A stretch of 64,000 nt of DNA from Adineta steineri (lineage: Eukaryota; Rotifera; Eurotatoria; Adinetida; Adinetidae): the NCBI GenBank assembly GCA_905250115.1, contig CAJNOI010000107.1, forward strand, positions 164,144 through 228,143, given 5' to 3'. Positions within the stretch are counted from its first letter, which is position 1; every line of letters begins with the position of its first letter. Shown here in pieces: positions 25,045-36,916 of the stretch. The position numbers and the translations under genes were made by a program. The notes under the pieces were generated by a model that saw only the letters and a list, made by a program, of their open reading frames with translations, had not been told where the DNA came from and ran no database searches.

Positions 25045-27759
25045 CTATGTTGTTTTACCAATTTCAAATTTTTTAAATAATTCACTTGCTGTAAATATAA
25101 GTGAATCAATTATACTAGCAACTGTAAATGAACCACCAACAACAGCACATATTGACGTTATAAATGTATAAAATTTTTGTCGATGTTCAGTATATTTAAC
25201 AGTAATTGGCTACAAAGAAAAAATATTCAAATTTAATTAAACTAAATATCATATGATTTATTTTTTACTATTAAATCATAACGAAACCATATAGCAGGTA
25301 TCATACCACCTCCATGAGGTTGATATGGATTATATTCCTAAATAGAGAAATAAATAAAAAATAGTAATTATATTCTATATGTCAACGAGAAGATTATTTT
25401 GATAGGAATCTTACTGAATTCTATAGTAATTAAGTTCAGATAAGATAAGTTAATCCGTGCATGATTTTATCTTACAAAATAGAATTCTACAAAGAAAGTA
25501 GATAAAGACATTGTATGTTATTATACGCAATCGACATTAAGAAAAGGAAATGAGATAGAATCGTCATTTAAAATAAGAAGTTTTTTATGAAATTAATCGA
25601 AACCTATTTCCCATAAATCTCGTTAAAAAACGTTTGTCATTGTATGTAATATTTTTGTTCTTTTTCTATTTCCTTGTTTAATTAATTACAGAGTTTTGAT
25701 ATTAACAAAAAAAGAAAGGACATTAGCTATTTAATTAGTTTTTAGTTCAAACTATATGTTCTCATATGTAAGATTTGTACTAAAAAGTGAAAAAGTTATT
25801 TATATCCAAGTTCCTAATACTAATATTTGAGAATAATATGCCCTAGATTTCAGATTTTTAATTTTATTATTACTTATTTGTTTGTAGACGCTATGAATAT
25901 TTGATTCTTTTGTTAGAACTAACAGAATATAAGAAGAAAAGAAGATGAAAATCTAATTTTATTCCTTGCATGTTGATATTAAAGAGAAATAAAAGATTGT
26001 ATGGTAAATAAAGAGATTAGATAGTTCTTAAAGTTATTTTTGATATCTATATTACAACGTCACATTATCTATTGCGAATAATAGAAAAAATAATTAAAAA
26101 AAAATATATATATATATATATATGCGCATTCTTGATCGATGAAAATAAGAATAATTATTCATACCTATAAAATAGTTTAAGGCATATAAATTCTAATGAT
26201 TCTAAATAATATATAATTCAACAAAATATTCAATCAGTGCAGGGGTGGAAAAAAATATTTTGATAGGGGGCACTGCTATATTCTGGAATAGAGTTAATGA
26301 TGAATTTTATATCAATTGAAAGCCCGTAAAAAATGGGATTTATTAGTACTAAATAATAAGAGTTATAATTCATTTTTGCTGGATTATAAGACGAAGAAAA
26401 ATTAAGAAGAGTACTGTTCTAGTGATCATAAGATGCAGCAAAGAATTTTGTATCACATTTAGGTCGAACTTGATCTTATCAATAACGTTTCTCACGCTTA
26501 TGATCAACTAAGTTTAAACATCTCAACATACAAAAGTTTCTATAACCCTTATTGTTTAGTATCAATAAACCCCATTTTTATACGGGCTTTCATTCGGTAT
26601 AACACTCATTATTAACCATATCTGAACGTATGACAGTAGCGCCCCTTCCCCTATCAAAATATTTTTTCGAACCTAGTATATATATAAGTGACAAAAATTT
26701 GAATTATTATCATAAGCGGAGGAATGTCCGTCTACAAATTGAAGAACCGAATGCATCACAAAAAAAGTTTATCATAGTGTGCAAAATAACGCACCGAAAG
26801 AAGTAATTTCGATTTTGGGAACAGTATTATACGAATAATGAGACTTGCGGAAAATACTATAGGAATAGAACGAATACTAACTCGATAGAAAAATGTAAAT
26901 TGATATGGATAACGACGAACACTACCAAGATCTTCATAAATAGTTGGTACAATTTTTAATAAATAATCATGTGATGCATGACTTGGACGATTTGTATTAT
27001 TAAAACGTCTTAATGGATGGAATGCTTTTCGATTTGGAATTTGTCGAAAACCCTATTGATTATAAAAATTCTTTAAAAGAAAATGATGATGAAAAACAAA
27101 ATAACAAACTTTAATTGTATCACCAAATGTTAATTCATGTATAACATGTTTCATATCACCATCGGCAGGTTGACTACTTGCTGAATGTGTTGAAATATGA
27201 AAATTACCTGGTACACGATTGATTTTAAATGAAGCATTTATACGACAACCAGCACCATTATTTTCTGGTGTTTTCAAAGTATTATCAATAAATCCAACTT
27301 CATGACGACCAAGATCATCTTGTATATCAATACCCACATCTATCAATCAATTTTCTATGATATAAAAGAAAATAAATCAAAGCATTTTTTCTTACATTGA
27401 CATCCGATATTTAATACAGTAATATCAATATGTACTGGTATACGATCAGCATGGCCACTATCTGGTATATCAACAAATAATTCACTTGCACTAATTAAAT
27501 AATAAATTTTGATTTTAATAGAAAAATAAAAAGAATGATTTATTTACACTTCAGGTGTAATAAAATAATAAAGTTCAATAAGAAGTAATGTTGATATAAA
27601 TGATATACAAGCAAGAGATATTGCTGCACCGGTATTAGTTGGTTGAGTTAGATCTTTTGGAATTTTTCGATAAATATCGAAACTAGTAAAATAAAAAAAA
27701 ATTGAGTTTTGATAATGATTTTTCATTGTTTTTATTTACCGTCGAATATCAAATTGCAT
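25045..27759 (-). CDS. ERGIC1: ERGIC1-type ER-Golgi intermediate compartment protein
   Basis: Seven exons (27740-27759, 27548-27682, 27396-27490, 27110-27339, 26882-27052, 25269-25337, 25045-25209) join to 294 residues, close to the usual 290. The start MQFDIRRFDIYRKIPKDLTQPT is family-diagnostic (first helix about residues 27-49, then TPEV). The lumenal domain carries VGIDIQDDLGRHEVG, NNGAGCRI and VPGNFHISTHSA, then SHDYLLKIVPTIYED. The second helix region is YTFITSICAVVGGSFTVASIIDS. ERGIC proteins cycle between ER and Golgi in COPII/COPI carriers. The fifth intron (25338-26881) is unusually long, about 1.5 kb, and contains a palindromic mobile element. A TTTTTTTTAG acceptor lies 15 nt upstream of the ATG. 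Confidence 0.95.
26105..26123. repeat. (TA)n microsatellite
   Basis: Uninterrupted TA repeat inside the long ERGIC1 intron. Direct observation. Confidence 0.9.
26240..26675. mobile_element. Palindromic foldback MITE inside the ERGIC1 intron
   Basis: The left half (from AGGGGTGGAAAAAAATATTT near 26241) is the near reverse complement of the right half, which ends near 26674. Shared blocks include AATATTTTGATAGGGG, GAAAGCCCGTA, TTTATT-(a/g)TACTAAA and GATCATAAG, so the match extends about 190 nt inward on each side and leaves a short central loop near 26430-26480. There is no coding capacity. Long inverted repeats with almost no unique centre are typical of foldback or MITE elements. The target-site duplication is not clear. 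Confidence 0.8.
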
Positions 27760-28859
27760 TTTTAATGCTCAGATCTAAAAAAAAAGAAGATAAGATAAAA
27801 TATTCAATAGTTCTGTAAATAACATAATATTATCGATCAATCCCTTTAGATTACACAGCATTTCATTGTATTAAAAAGTAAAAATTCAAACAATGAAATG
27901 AATGTATGTGTACTTTAGGTAAAATTCTCAGGCTTCTATCGTGTTAAATCCACATTGATCTTAAGCAAGCAAATAGTGAAAAGACTATTCAAGGCTATCA
28001 TTGGTTCATAGTATTATTAACATGAACTAGATGTCGACAGTATTCAACTTCATATACGTATATCGATTCGATATAAAATACAAAAACAGATCGTTGGTTT
28101 ATAAAGAAGATTATTCGTTTCTGAATGGATAGAATACTTACAATCGATGGTCGCCAGATGTGTTCTGAGGATTTCAATGAAAATAATGTAAGATTGTTAA
28201 GTCAGGTACATTTGCTTTATGTATTCCCTGCTTGAAACATTTTTTCTCTGTGGTAAACTAAGTGATTCATTATACTCATTCATGAAACAACTGGTGTTCT
28301 TTAAAAAAAAACCTTTCCGCAACATATGGCCATGGTTTGCGTGTTACCAAACAAAGCATCTTCAAAAAGAAAAAAGCTTTTTTTGCGACAATAGTTTCAT
28401 TATTTTGAGTATACATAAAATATTAAACTAATGTTTTCTTTTGTATCATTCGTAGCAAAACAAAACAACAAAGGCTATTATGTAGGACTATTTGCTACTT
28501 ATAGAAAAATATATCACATCGTCATTGACGAAACAATCCATATAGTGAATCGTATGTATGAAATTTTTCATACCTGACTTAACAGCCCTACGTTACTTTC
28601 ATTGAAATTTGTTTATTATTGAAGAAATACTTCATAATTATTGCTGTTATGCTATAATTACCATTTTAGAAATATGAATGACAAAAATGAAGGATTTAAT
28701 AATAGAAAAAGACTATACATTCATTATAACTTCAAGGCTATGCGTAGTTATTCAGTTAAAATAATATGCATTTGTCCTGTAAATAAATTGATATTATATT
28801 CATTTCAAAAATCGACTTTTATATTTAAAATGAAACTAAACAAAAACAAACAAAATTTC
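27760..28859. other. Intergenic between ERGIC1 and creatine kinase
   Basis: Holds the 28171-28608 inverted-end element; the remainder is AT-rich without recognised features. The left edge contains the ERGIC1 5' region. Confidence 0.5.
28171..28608. mobile_element. MITE-like element with about 38-bp inverted ends
   Basis: The left end at 28171-28208 (ATTTCAATGAAAATAATG, then GTTAAGTCAGGTA) recurs inverted at about 28570-28608 with roughly 85% agreement. The interior of about 360 bp has no supported gene. The element sits between ERGIC1 and the creatine kinase gene. The interior halves do not match, so this differs from the foldback element at 26240. No certain target-site duplication. Confidence 0.65.
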
Positions 28860-30415
28860 CTAACGTTTTAAATATTCATCGAGTTTATGGCCAGCTTCTA
28901 ATTGTCGTTCAATTTCAACTAATTTTTTAACACCATTAAGAATATGTTGAATAATTTCAACCTAAAATTCAAAAACAAAAAATAATTTTTTTTAATAAAT
29001 CAAAAAAACAACAAACTTCAGTTTTGCCAATTCGATCACGATTTGATATATCTATACAATCTTTAAATGCTTGTGGATCTGAATCCATGATTTCTTCCAT
29101 TGTTAAATTAAGATCTTTGATAATAGTTGGTAAACGCATATCTTTTGTTAAATTTGGTAGCTTCAAAAAAATATTATATTTTAATCCAGTACCAATATTA
29201 GCTGGACAAGTTGTTAAATATCCAAAATGATCATCATGTGCAAATGATATACCTTCATTTTTCATTGAATTTTCTAACAAGTTTATTCCTTGAAAAAAAT
29301 TTGTTATGACTGCACGAAGATTATTTTTTGCATTATTTGTACTCCAACTAACAAATCTTAAATGATCTTTTTGATTAATCCAAGCAAATATATTCTTATC
29401 ATTATTAACATAAATAGCTCGTCCATCAGGCCAATCACGTGCAATACCTGAACTAAGCCAACTCATTGTTTGTGGTTTAAATAAATAGACACCATCCTAA
29501 ATAAAATATAGTAATAAAGAAATGTTAAATTCAATGATTGAAAAGATAGTTTCGATTTAGTTTGGATCGTACCGGGGAATATTATTCTCTTACATGGATT
29601 AATTTTTCTTGTACACGTTCGTCAGTTGTTGATAGACGATAATAATTTCCATTGAATTGATTATTTTCTTGAATTAATTGTTCAAATACTTTATTTAATT
29701 TTCCTTCAACACGACGACGTTCAGCTCGTGTTGAAAATGTTGGAAATGTATAACTTGCTAGATTACGTGTTATACGTATACGTGATGAAAGAATATATTT
29801 ATTTATATCAAATGTAGTATCCGATTCAAATGGAAAATTAAGTTTAGTTATATCTACATCATGGTATTGACGTGAACCGGGTCCATAATTATATCGTATT
29901 TGAATTAATGGATCGAATAGATCACTAAACATCTATTAAAATTGAAACAAAAAAGTCTATTTTTGAATAATATAAAAGAAAGAAAATACTTTATATGTTT
30001 CTTCGTCACCAGCTGAAACACCAAAATATTGACGACTAGGTACACCTGGATTATCAACACCCACTTGTATTACATCATCAATAGTATATCCAGATGGTGT
30101 AATACGATCACGAAGTTTAGCATACATCTATAATTCGAATATTTATAGTATTCGAATTTAATTTTTTTGCCAATATCTAACCTGTGGTGTTAATTGACGA
30201 GCCATTAAATTTGAATGTTTACTTAATTGAGGATATTCAGCTGATGCAGAATATCGTTTTAAATGTAAACTATATGAACTAGCATAATGTTGATTATGCC
30301 ATAGATATCCAGCAGTAGTTAAACCAACAGATGAAACAATAGCAGCTAATTTCCATTTCTGTTGATTATTACCAAAATAAAGAAAAGAACGAAAGAAGTT
30401 TGAGTAACTAGGCAT
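28860..30415 (-). CDS. Creatine kinase, mitochondrial type
   Basis: Five exons (30182-30415, 29990-30127, 29594-29932, 29017-29496, 28860-28961) give 430 residues, against about 417 in vertebrate mitochondrial forms. The enzyme moves phosphate between ATP and a guanidino acceptor. The first about 55 residues are basic and hydrophobic ([28 protein letters not shown]), like a mitochondrial targeting sequence. Then [20 protein letters not shown] matches the start of the mature mitochondrial kinase. Later blocks are [47 protein letters not shown] and [10 protein letters not shown] with reactive Cys at about 334. The sequence favours creatine over arginine kinase, but substrate choice in invertebrate guanidino kinases needs assay. 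The acceptor GAATTTTAG ends only 2 nt before the ATG. Confidence 0.92.
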
Positions 30416-30866
30416 ATCTAAAATTCAATTGTATTGTCATTTAGTTATAGATATTGTTTGTAATTAATCAGATTTTTCTCTATCGAATAGAAATTATAAT
30501 TAAATTTATATTCTGTGTTATAAATCAATGATTTCTTTAAATTGACATCGTCAAATTTTATTCAATACATATTTAAGTAAGAGACGATCTCAAAATATCG
30601 AATAGATCATGGAAGATTTCCATAGACTAAAATCGAGTCTCTCAATCAGACAAATTGAAGAATGTTTCGAAAGATGTCAGACATGTATAAAACTTATACA
30701 TTTATATTCTGTTATTCTTGTGTAATCTATAAAATCTTGAAAGACCTATTATTCATATATTTTCTTTTTTGCTAAATAATAAATATCATCAAAGTTCATT
30801 TGTTATATACGCGACAACAATTTTATGTATAAAAAAAGAATGAGTCTATATATATATATATATCAC
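30416..30866. other. Intergenic spacer
   Basis: AT-rich spacer between creatine kinase and the chitin-binding gene; contains a short TA run near 30849-30862. Nothing else seen. Confidence 0.5.
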
Positions 30867-32583
30867 TTAAATATTTGATTCTTCATGTAATGTTTTCCAT
30901 TGATTAAGATTTTCGATGGGTGAATAAATTATAATTCGAATTAATGTGACGATACCAAAAACAATGGCTCCAAATAAAACAAGACCAATTAAAGTTATAC
31001 CAATGATAAGTACTATTTTAATGAATTGTTGAATTTTTAATTGTTGTTCCAAATTTGAACTGAAATAATAAAATTTATTGATTAGATGCTATTTTAAAAG
31101 AAGAACTTACTCAAAAAATGGCTGATTTTCTCGAATATTATTTGAATATTTTTTAGTTTGTAGAGATTGATGATTTCTAAAGTTAAAATCATGCATACTT
31201 TTTTGTTAGAGAATATTTAGGAAATATATACATACCGATGAAAATTTAATTTTTTAGTATATGGTATATGTGTTGTTTCATCGAATATAATTTTTCTTGA
31301 AAATGATAAATAGAAATAATAACTATTAAATTATTTATTCACTTACGAAATACGATCATGTGAACTTTGCTTTACTATTTCGTTGATATAAACTTCTTCA
31401 GTTGTTAGTTCTTGTATACCTTTAATCTCACAATATTCTCCTTGATCTTGATTCGAACATATACATTTAAAACCTTTTTCGATTGTAGGATCATCAACAC
31501 ATTGTCCTTCATTTTTACATAGGGTTGAATCAAATGTACAAGGTCCTAATTGAATTTAATATTTTATCGATTAATAAATAGTTGTTAAATACCTTTTTCA
31601 CAAGCTGTTGTCAATGCATTATAAATAAAACCAGATTGGCATCGCATTGGAATACTTCGACCTTCATTTCCACATATGATATACATATCAAAACGATTTA
31701 TCACAGGTAAATAAGTTCCAGATGGATGATCACGACAGATTTTATCTGATAAAATTAATAAATTATAAGGTCGTGATTCATATTAAAGATTTACCAGACT
31801 TATCTCTCGGTTTTATGAATGGTTCATATTGACAATCCACCTAGAATGAATTATATTTTAGGTTCTATGTATATTTATTGATTTATTATACTAATTCAGG
31901 AGCTGAACACATGAATGTTTTTGGATCAAAATGAAGTTGATTTGGACATTTATATATTTCATGATGTTTATGTTTACGACAATAATGAAATAAAGAACAA
32001 TCGAGTATATCAGCATAGATTCCAATTTGAGTACATTGTGATACAGATGATTTTCGTCGATAATAAGAATTATAATCTATTAAAAAGAAATCAAGATGAT
32101 TTTTATTATTAATTCATTGATTTATATTTACCTCCAACAGTTTCAATAAATGCAAAACGATTTGTATCCATCATTTTTTGAAGAATGATTTCACATTTAA
32201 CTTCGTTTTCCTAATAATCGAAGAAATAGAAAAAATCGAAAGTGATCATCAATGACTTACAATGAGAATAGGTTGACATTGACCGTTACTAGGATTGAAA
32301 AAGAATCCATCAATACATGTATAAATAGTATGACTATTGAGAGTACACATATGAAAGAGTGAACAATTTGTTGAATGAGCATAGAGTCCATTTTCAACTG
32401 GACATTCTTGAAAATTCGGATCATCATTTGATATAATCAATGGAATTGGAAAAATACTTCCTATTAATTATAGTTCAAGAAATAAAAGACAATTACTTTT
32501 TTGCTCTTACCATAGTTTGATTGAGATAATAAATTATTAAATTGTAATAAAATAATGCAAATAGTAATAATAAGTGTATACAT
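30867..32583 (-). CDS. Chitin-binding (CBM14) and EGF-like membrane protein
   Basis: Ten exons (32511-32583, 32261-32460, 32132-32210, 31892-32076, 31795-31840, 31593-31745, 31347-31545, 31236-31295, 31111-31176, 30867-31059) join to 417 residues. A signal peptide (YTLIITICIILLQF) is followed by three Cys-rich peritrophin-A/CBM14-like modules: one with CPVENGLYAHSTNCSLFHMC and FFFNPSNGQC, one with CTQIGIYADILDCSLFHYC and HFDPKTFMC, and a third with CRDHPSGTYLP and GFIYNALTTAC. A single EGF-like module follows (CTFDSTLC..CVDD..CICSNQ..YC), then a linker and one helix near the C-terminus (IVLIIGITLIGLVLFGAIVFGI) with a short tail. Likely a cell-surface or secreted matrix protein that binds chitin, for instance at trophi, gut lining or egg shell; location is inferred. 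Confidence 0.82.
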
Positions 32584-34346
32584 CCTCTATTTCATATGTC
32601 TATATGAATTAAAAAATTGCAACAACGAAATAAATAGTAGTATTGGTCGCGCTTGGTTTACTCGCATACAATTAGTTGTCCTTTCATACATAATGCAATG
32701 TCTCGGTACAATATTTTTATTTATACAATCTCAATAAAGTGTACTTTATCATCGATCTAAAGTTCAACTGTTTAATTGCTTGATAGTGTACTTATTCTCT
32801 TTCTTCTTTCTTTATGTTGCATACACATGAATATTTGACAAACAAATTCATATTAGAAGCTAGTCGATTTATATTAGATTGAATAATTCAATTGGGATGA
32901 TTTTATGCTTGTAAAAATTCTGGTTGTTAATCTTATCAACTACATTAAGATTACGTTAAAATACGCCTATGTAATATTATTGATAATGTTTCATCCGTAG
33001 CGTCTCATCCATATTATTTGTCTATCGTATTCTTCGTTCTCCTCTCTTACTATTTATACTACTACATTTTTTTATGAATAAGAGACAAGAGAAAGATAGA
33101 ATAGATGAACAAGAAAAAAAAATTTCAACATTGACTATAGTATTTGTAATTAGTATTTAATAAGCTCAATGTATGACAACACATAAGAGTAATTAAGCCG
33201 AAGAGCTAACATAGACAGATAATACTTGTATTAAGACAAGTTCATGAAACAAATATTCATTGAATTAATTCATATTTAGAAATTGTTTATAACCGAGCAT
33301 TTATTTTCAGAAGACATATAAATGGTCAGACTCTTCTACACAATTATTCAGTACCTGTTCAGTGTTTTTCGGTGCTGCGTGCCAACTCTTATTTCCTCGG
33401 AATAATATGTATACAATGAAGTGAATGTCATTGTACGTATTACAACAAACTTAATCAATAGATACGATGAAAATTGATGTAACTGAAACATTAGTTAAGT
33501 ATACTTAAATTTTGAAGGAAGGATGTATCGTGCTCATTTGTCTTTAATTCTTCTCACATTCAAAAAGGACAATATTTCACACATAAAAATAGGCAAAGAT
33601 AAGATTTTTAATAGATGAATACTAGATCCATGCTTTTTAGTTATATAGAAATAGCAGATATATTTTATAATAAAAAACGTGATTCTATTAAATAGATATT
33701 TCGTATTTCGGTCATAATATAATTTTGTATTTCTAAAATTTATACTAATATTTTTAAGTTAACTTTATACAGTTAAGAAATTTATGTAGAGATGTTCTAA
33801 TACCAAGTATTGTTGACAGATCACAGCCAGTAATCGATGCCTCCTACAGTTCACCACTCCCATGAGTGAGTGTATAGATCCGGCATGATCGATTTCGTTC
33901 TTTGCCCAAAAAAAGAACTCACCAGATAGTTTCAGAAGAAACTTTTAAACTCAACTCAATTCATTTTAATTATCTTTTAGTTTTATACAATAACATTAAT
34001 TCATCATCGCTCATACAAATTCATCGTTTAGATCTTGAGGGTGTGGGCGTGGGTGGGTGCCTCTGTCTTGCTTATTCATCACCTTTAATCACACCCACAC
34101 CCACCCTAAATTCATATAAAATATTTATCTCAATAATAATTTACTTGAAAGATCTTTTCAGACAAAAGACATTTTTTTACATTTCAACGTATTCTTAACA
34201 AATTAATCTGAAAATATTCAAAAAACTAGATTTTGGAACTAATTTCATTGTACAACTTAATCGTTTCTATTCAATGTTTATCATATTCAATCAATTTTTA
34301 TCGAACAAAAAAATATTTTTTATTATTCTATCATTTCTTTATAATG
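32584..34346. other. Intergenic with a telomere-like inverted pair
   Basis: No supported gene. From about 34038 it contains the first of the telomere-like tracts, listed separately. Confidence 0.5.
34038..34107. repeat. Telomere-like G-rich/C-rich inverted pair
   Basis: A G-rich arm with GGGTGTGGGCGTGGG (34039-34060) is followed after about 29 nt by a C-rich arm with CACACCCACACCCACCC (34090-34106). The unit is TGTGGG on one strand. The arms are complementary, so the segment could fold into a hairpin. Confidence 0.85.
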
Positions 34347-34354
34347 ATTCTAAT

Positions 34355-34504
34355 CAGTGGCGTAAATAGGAGGGGGGGGGGCGCGTGGGGCGCATAACCC
34401 CCCCTGCTTCTAGAAAATTCACTTTTTTTGACCATTAAAATAGAAAAATTAGGCTTACGCCCCTCCCTTCACCCCTCTGCTCCGACACCTGACTTACGCC
34501 CCTG
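34355..34504. mobile_element. 150-bp hAT-type MITE with 8-bp target duplication
   Basis: The element starts CAGTGGCGTAA and ends with the inverse of CAGGGGCGTAAG. It is flanked on both sides by the identical octamer ATTCTAAT (34347-34354 and 34505-34512). CAG(T/G)G termini and 8-bp duplications are hallmarks of the hAT superfamily. The inside has G and C runs and no coding capacity. The intact duplication suggests a fairly recent insertion. Confidence 0.88.
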
Positions 34505-34713
34505 ATTCTAATGAAACCTTTTTCTTAAGAAATTCTATTTTGATTTGTCAATATGAATTAAGAAGTAATAAAAGCCCCTTCAAATTGTTTTTATTTTCAT
34601 TAAACTTCAATCAAAAACGATTTGGAGAAAAAGCTTATTGTTTAGAGATTAAAACAACGAATATGTTGCATTTGTTGATTTGAAGGAAATGAGTTGAATA
34701 TTTATTTCAATCT

Positions 34714-35202
34714 CTATGTAAAATATATACTCCTGTGGAGTTTTTGGTGTAACCCACGCACGCTAAAAATAAAAAAATAAAAATCATGTAGATGTTTCAA
34801 AAATTAATTTATTACCTTAAAACTGCAGTTGTTTTTATAACACTTGATGAGATAAAAGCTAAGTAATATGAAAAAAATGCAGCTCCTAATAATGATGGTA
34901 TAATTATTCTCACACCTTTAATGTAATCATTGATGGTCTTTGCCATTGTTTCTGCTCTTTGAAGAATTACTGAAATCGTTGTTGGTATCGTGATGGTAGG
35001 TATGGTAGTCATTGAGATGTTTTTAGTGGTATTCGATTCCAAAGATAATTCAAAATGTACGTAGTCTTCATAATTGCTATATGTCTAGCACAAAAAAGTA
35101 ATTTACTATTTTTAATCAATATAAGTGTAACTATGAAAAATAACTTACAGGTGTTGAAATTGTGTAAGTAAAAAAACTAACGAAAAATATGAATAAGAAC
35201 AT
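34714..35202 (-). CDS. Small orphan secreted or membrane protein
   Basis: Three exons (35149-35202, 34816-35084, 34714-34762) join in frame to 123 residues. The start MFLFIFFVSFFTYTISTP looks like a signal peptide. The middle is Thr/Ile-rich with N-glycosylation sites (NTT, NIS). It also has a moderately hydrophobic segment near residues 85-106 (IIIPSLLGAAFFSYYLAFISSSV) that could be a membrane helix. The tail is basic. No family is recognised. Support comes from the signal peptide and phase agreement across two short introns. Confidence 0.58.
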
Positions 35203-35844
35203 TATAAATTTAGAAATTTATTGTGTAAAAATGTATATGAGTTTCAAGTTATATATATTTTTTCAGTTAGACAAATAGATAATTAATTAGTTTGTGTTTG
35301 TTTATCAATGTAACATATTCATGCTTATATTTTTCAAAGAGCAAAAAATTTACAAGTTATATGAATTTATTCTTTGTTGTTTTAGTGCCCGCTTTAATTT
35401 GTTTCTAAAAAGAACAATCTTGCTTCATTGAGAAGAAAAAAGAAAAGCAATGTCATATACATTTTATTTATATGATTATTATAAAAATATATTGTTATTA
35501 AAAATATCATGGATATTCGTTAAGATATAGTTGATCTTTATTTTGTATAATTTTTATTAAATCTTATATTCATTAGTTGTCTTTTTAGTGATCAATTTTA
35601 ATTCTATGTATATGATTATTATAACAATAGGGTGTGGGTGTGGGTGTTCGATACAAATATATTATTTACACCTATAATCGTATCCACACGCTCGATAATA
35701 TTTAATAAAAAAAGTAGTTTTAATATCAAAGACATTTCTAAATATTAGAGATCTGTTGAACAAGTTAATTATGTTCTGTGGTATAGTTACTTAAATATAA
35801 TACTGGTTTCAGAAGTTAGTATCAAAAAATAAAAAAGAGCTTAC
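35203..35844. other. Intergenic with telomere-like tract
   Basis: AT-rich; holds the tract at 35630-35690. No exon for the neighbouring ABC transporter is seen here. Confidence 0.5.
35630..35690. repeat. Telomere-like G-rich tract with degenerate C-rich partner
   Basis: GGGTGTGGGTGTGGGTG (35630-35647) is followed about 20 nt later by a degenerate C-rich arm (CACC..TATCCACACG, to 35690). Same TGTGGG unit and same inverted arrangement as the pair near 34.05 kb. Confidence 0.8.
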
Positions 35845-36916
35845 GACACTNNNNNNNNNNNNNNNNNNNNNNNNNNNNNNNNNNNNNNNNNNNNNNNNNN
35901 NNNNNNNNNNNNNNNNNNNNNNNNNNNNNNNNNNNNNNNNNNNNNNNNNNGCTTTTTCCCAATTGTACATTTTTATAATTTGACATCCGTTGACAAGTTC
36001 ATTAATTGTTTGTACACGTTTGTCTGTACATGCCATTGTGGCCTTTCTGTAGAGGCCAAATTTTTTACTGAATATGAACTGAATCGGTATTATTAAAAGC
36101 AGTACTGCATAGCCGAATAATGTCGGTAAACCAATGGTCCACCAAACAAGACCAAACGTTGAGAAAACTTCCAGAGGTACTGTCAATAAACTATGCATGA
36201 AAATGCTTAATTCTGTAAATTTATTAGCATCATTCGCTACTAAATTAATTGTCTGAGCCGCAGTAGTCTTGTGAAGAGCTGCAGTATTTATGCTTAACAA
36301 ATGTTTATAGATGGTAGATGATAATGCATTGGAGATTCGCATGCCTACACGTGTATTTCGAAAAATAATCTGGCGTTGACCACTTGCTTGCACAATTACA
36401 GCAATGAAAAGAGCAATAGAATATAGATAACCAGAGTAAGCAGGTAATCCTGATTCATCTTTAATGTAGAGAATAATTTGACGAACAAGCAATGGCTGTG
36501 CAATACGAGATATACTAAGCGGTAAAACAAACAACATACTTGACAAAAAATCTTTAAAAAATATTCGATTGAATACATTCCATGTGCCTGGCCATTTAGA
36601 ACTATACTGATTTACTCTGTTCAATATGATGGAACATTGATCTTTCATAGAGAGATCATTAAGATCGTCGTCGACAAGCGTACGTTTATTAGCCAATGAG
36701 AGAATAGGCGTTACCCATAAAAACAGTGGTATCTGTATCCATCTTGTCCAAGATGATTCGGCATAATGCAATCGACTTGATTGTCGTTGTTGCCCTAGAA
36801 TATGATATTATCAAATAGAGATGTCTATGGCAGCGGCATATTTTACTTTCCGTTGATGGAGATACTTTAGATGAAGGGAAAGACATGGATTCACCGTTTA
36901 CTTGCTGGTTTACCAT
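35845..36916 (-). CDS. ABCC (MRP) transporter, N-terminal fragment
   Basis: Exon 36847-36916 (MVNQQVNGESMSFPSSK) joins to a long exon from 36794 down to the gap. The encoded part holds the N-terminal region of a short MRP (PLFLWVTPILSLANKRTLVDDDL) and most of the first membrane domain: QPLLVRQII, RVGMRISNALSSTIYKHLL, NLVANDANKF and NELVNGCQIIKMYNWEK, the last being the coupling motif before the first nucleotide-binding domain. This places it in the ABCC subfamily lacking TMD0, like ABCC4. Only six coding bases and a GTAAGC donor lie beyond the gap. No Walker A, signature or Walker B motif is found anywhere downstream before the next gene. Either the rest is lost in the gap or the gene is truncated. 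Confidence 0.8.
35851..35950. other. Assembly gap of 100 N
   Basis: Exactly 100 unknown bases; a round number usually marks a gap of unknown true size. It interrupts the ABC transporter exon. Confidence 1.

Noticed and set aside
28219..28431. 70-codon + strand frame inside the 28171-28608 element
   Set aside because: Lies in the interior of an inverted-end element and has no transposase-like features.
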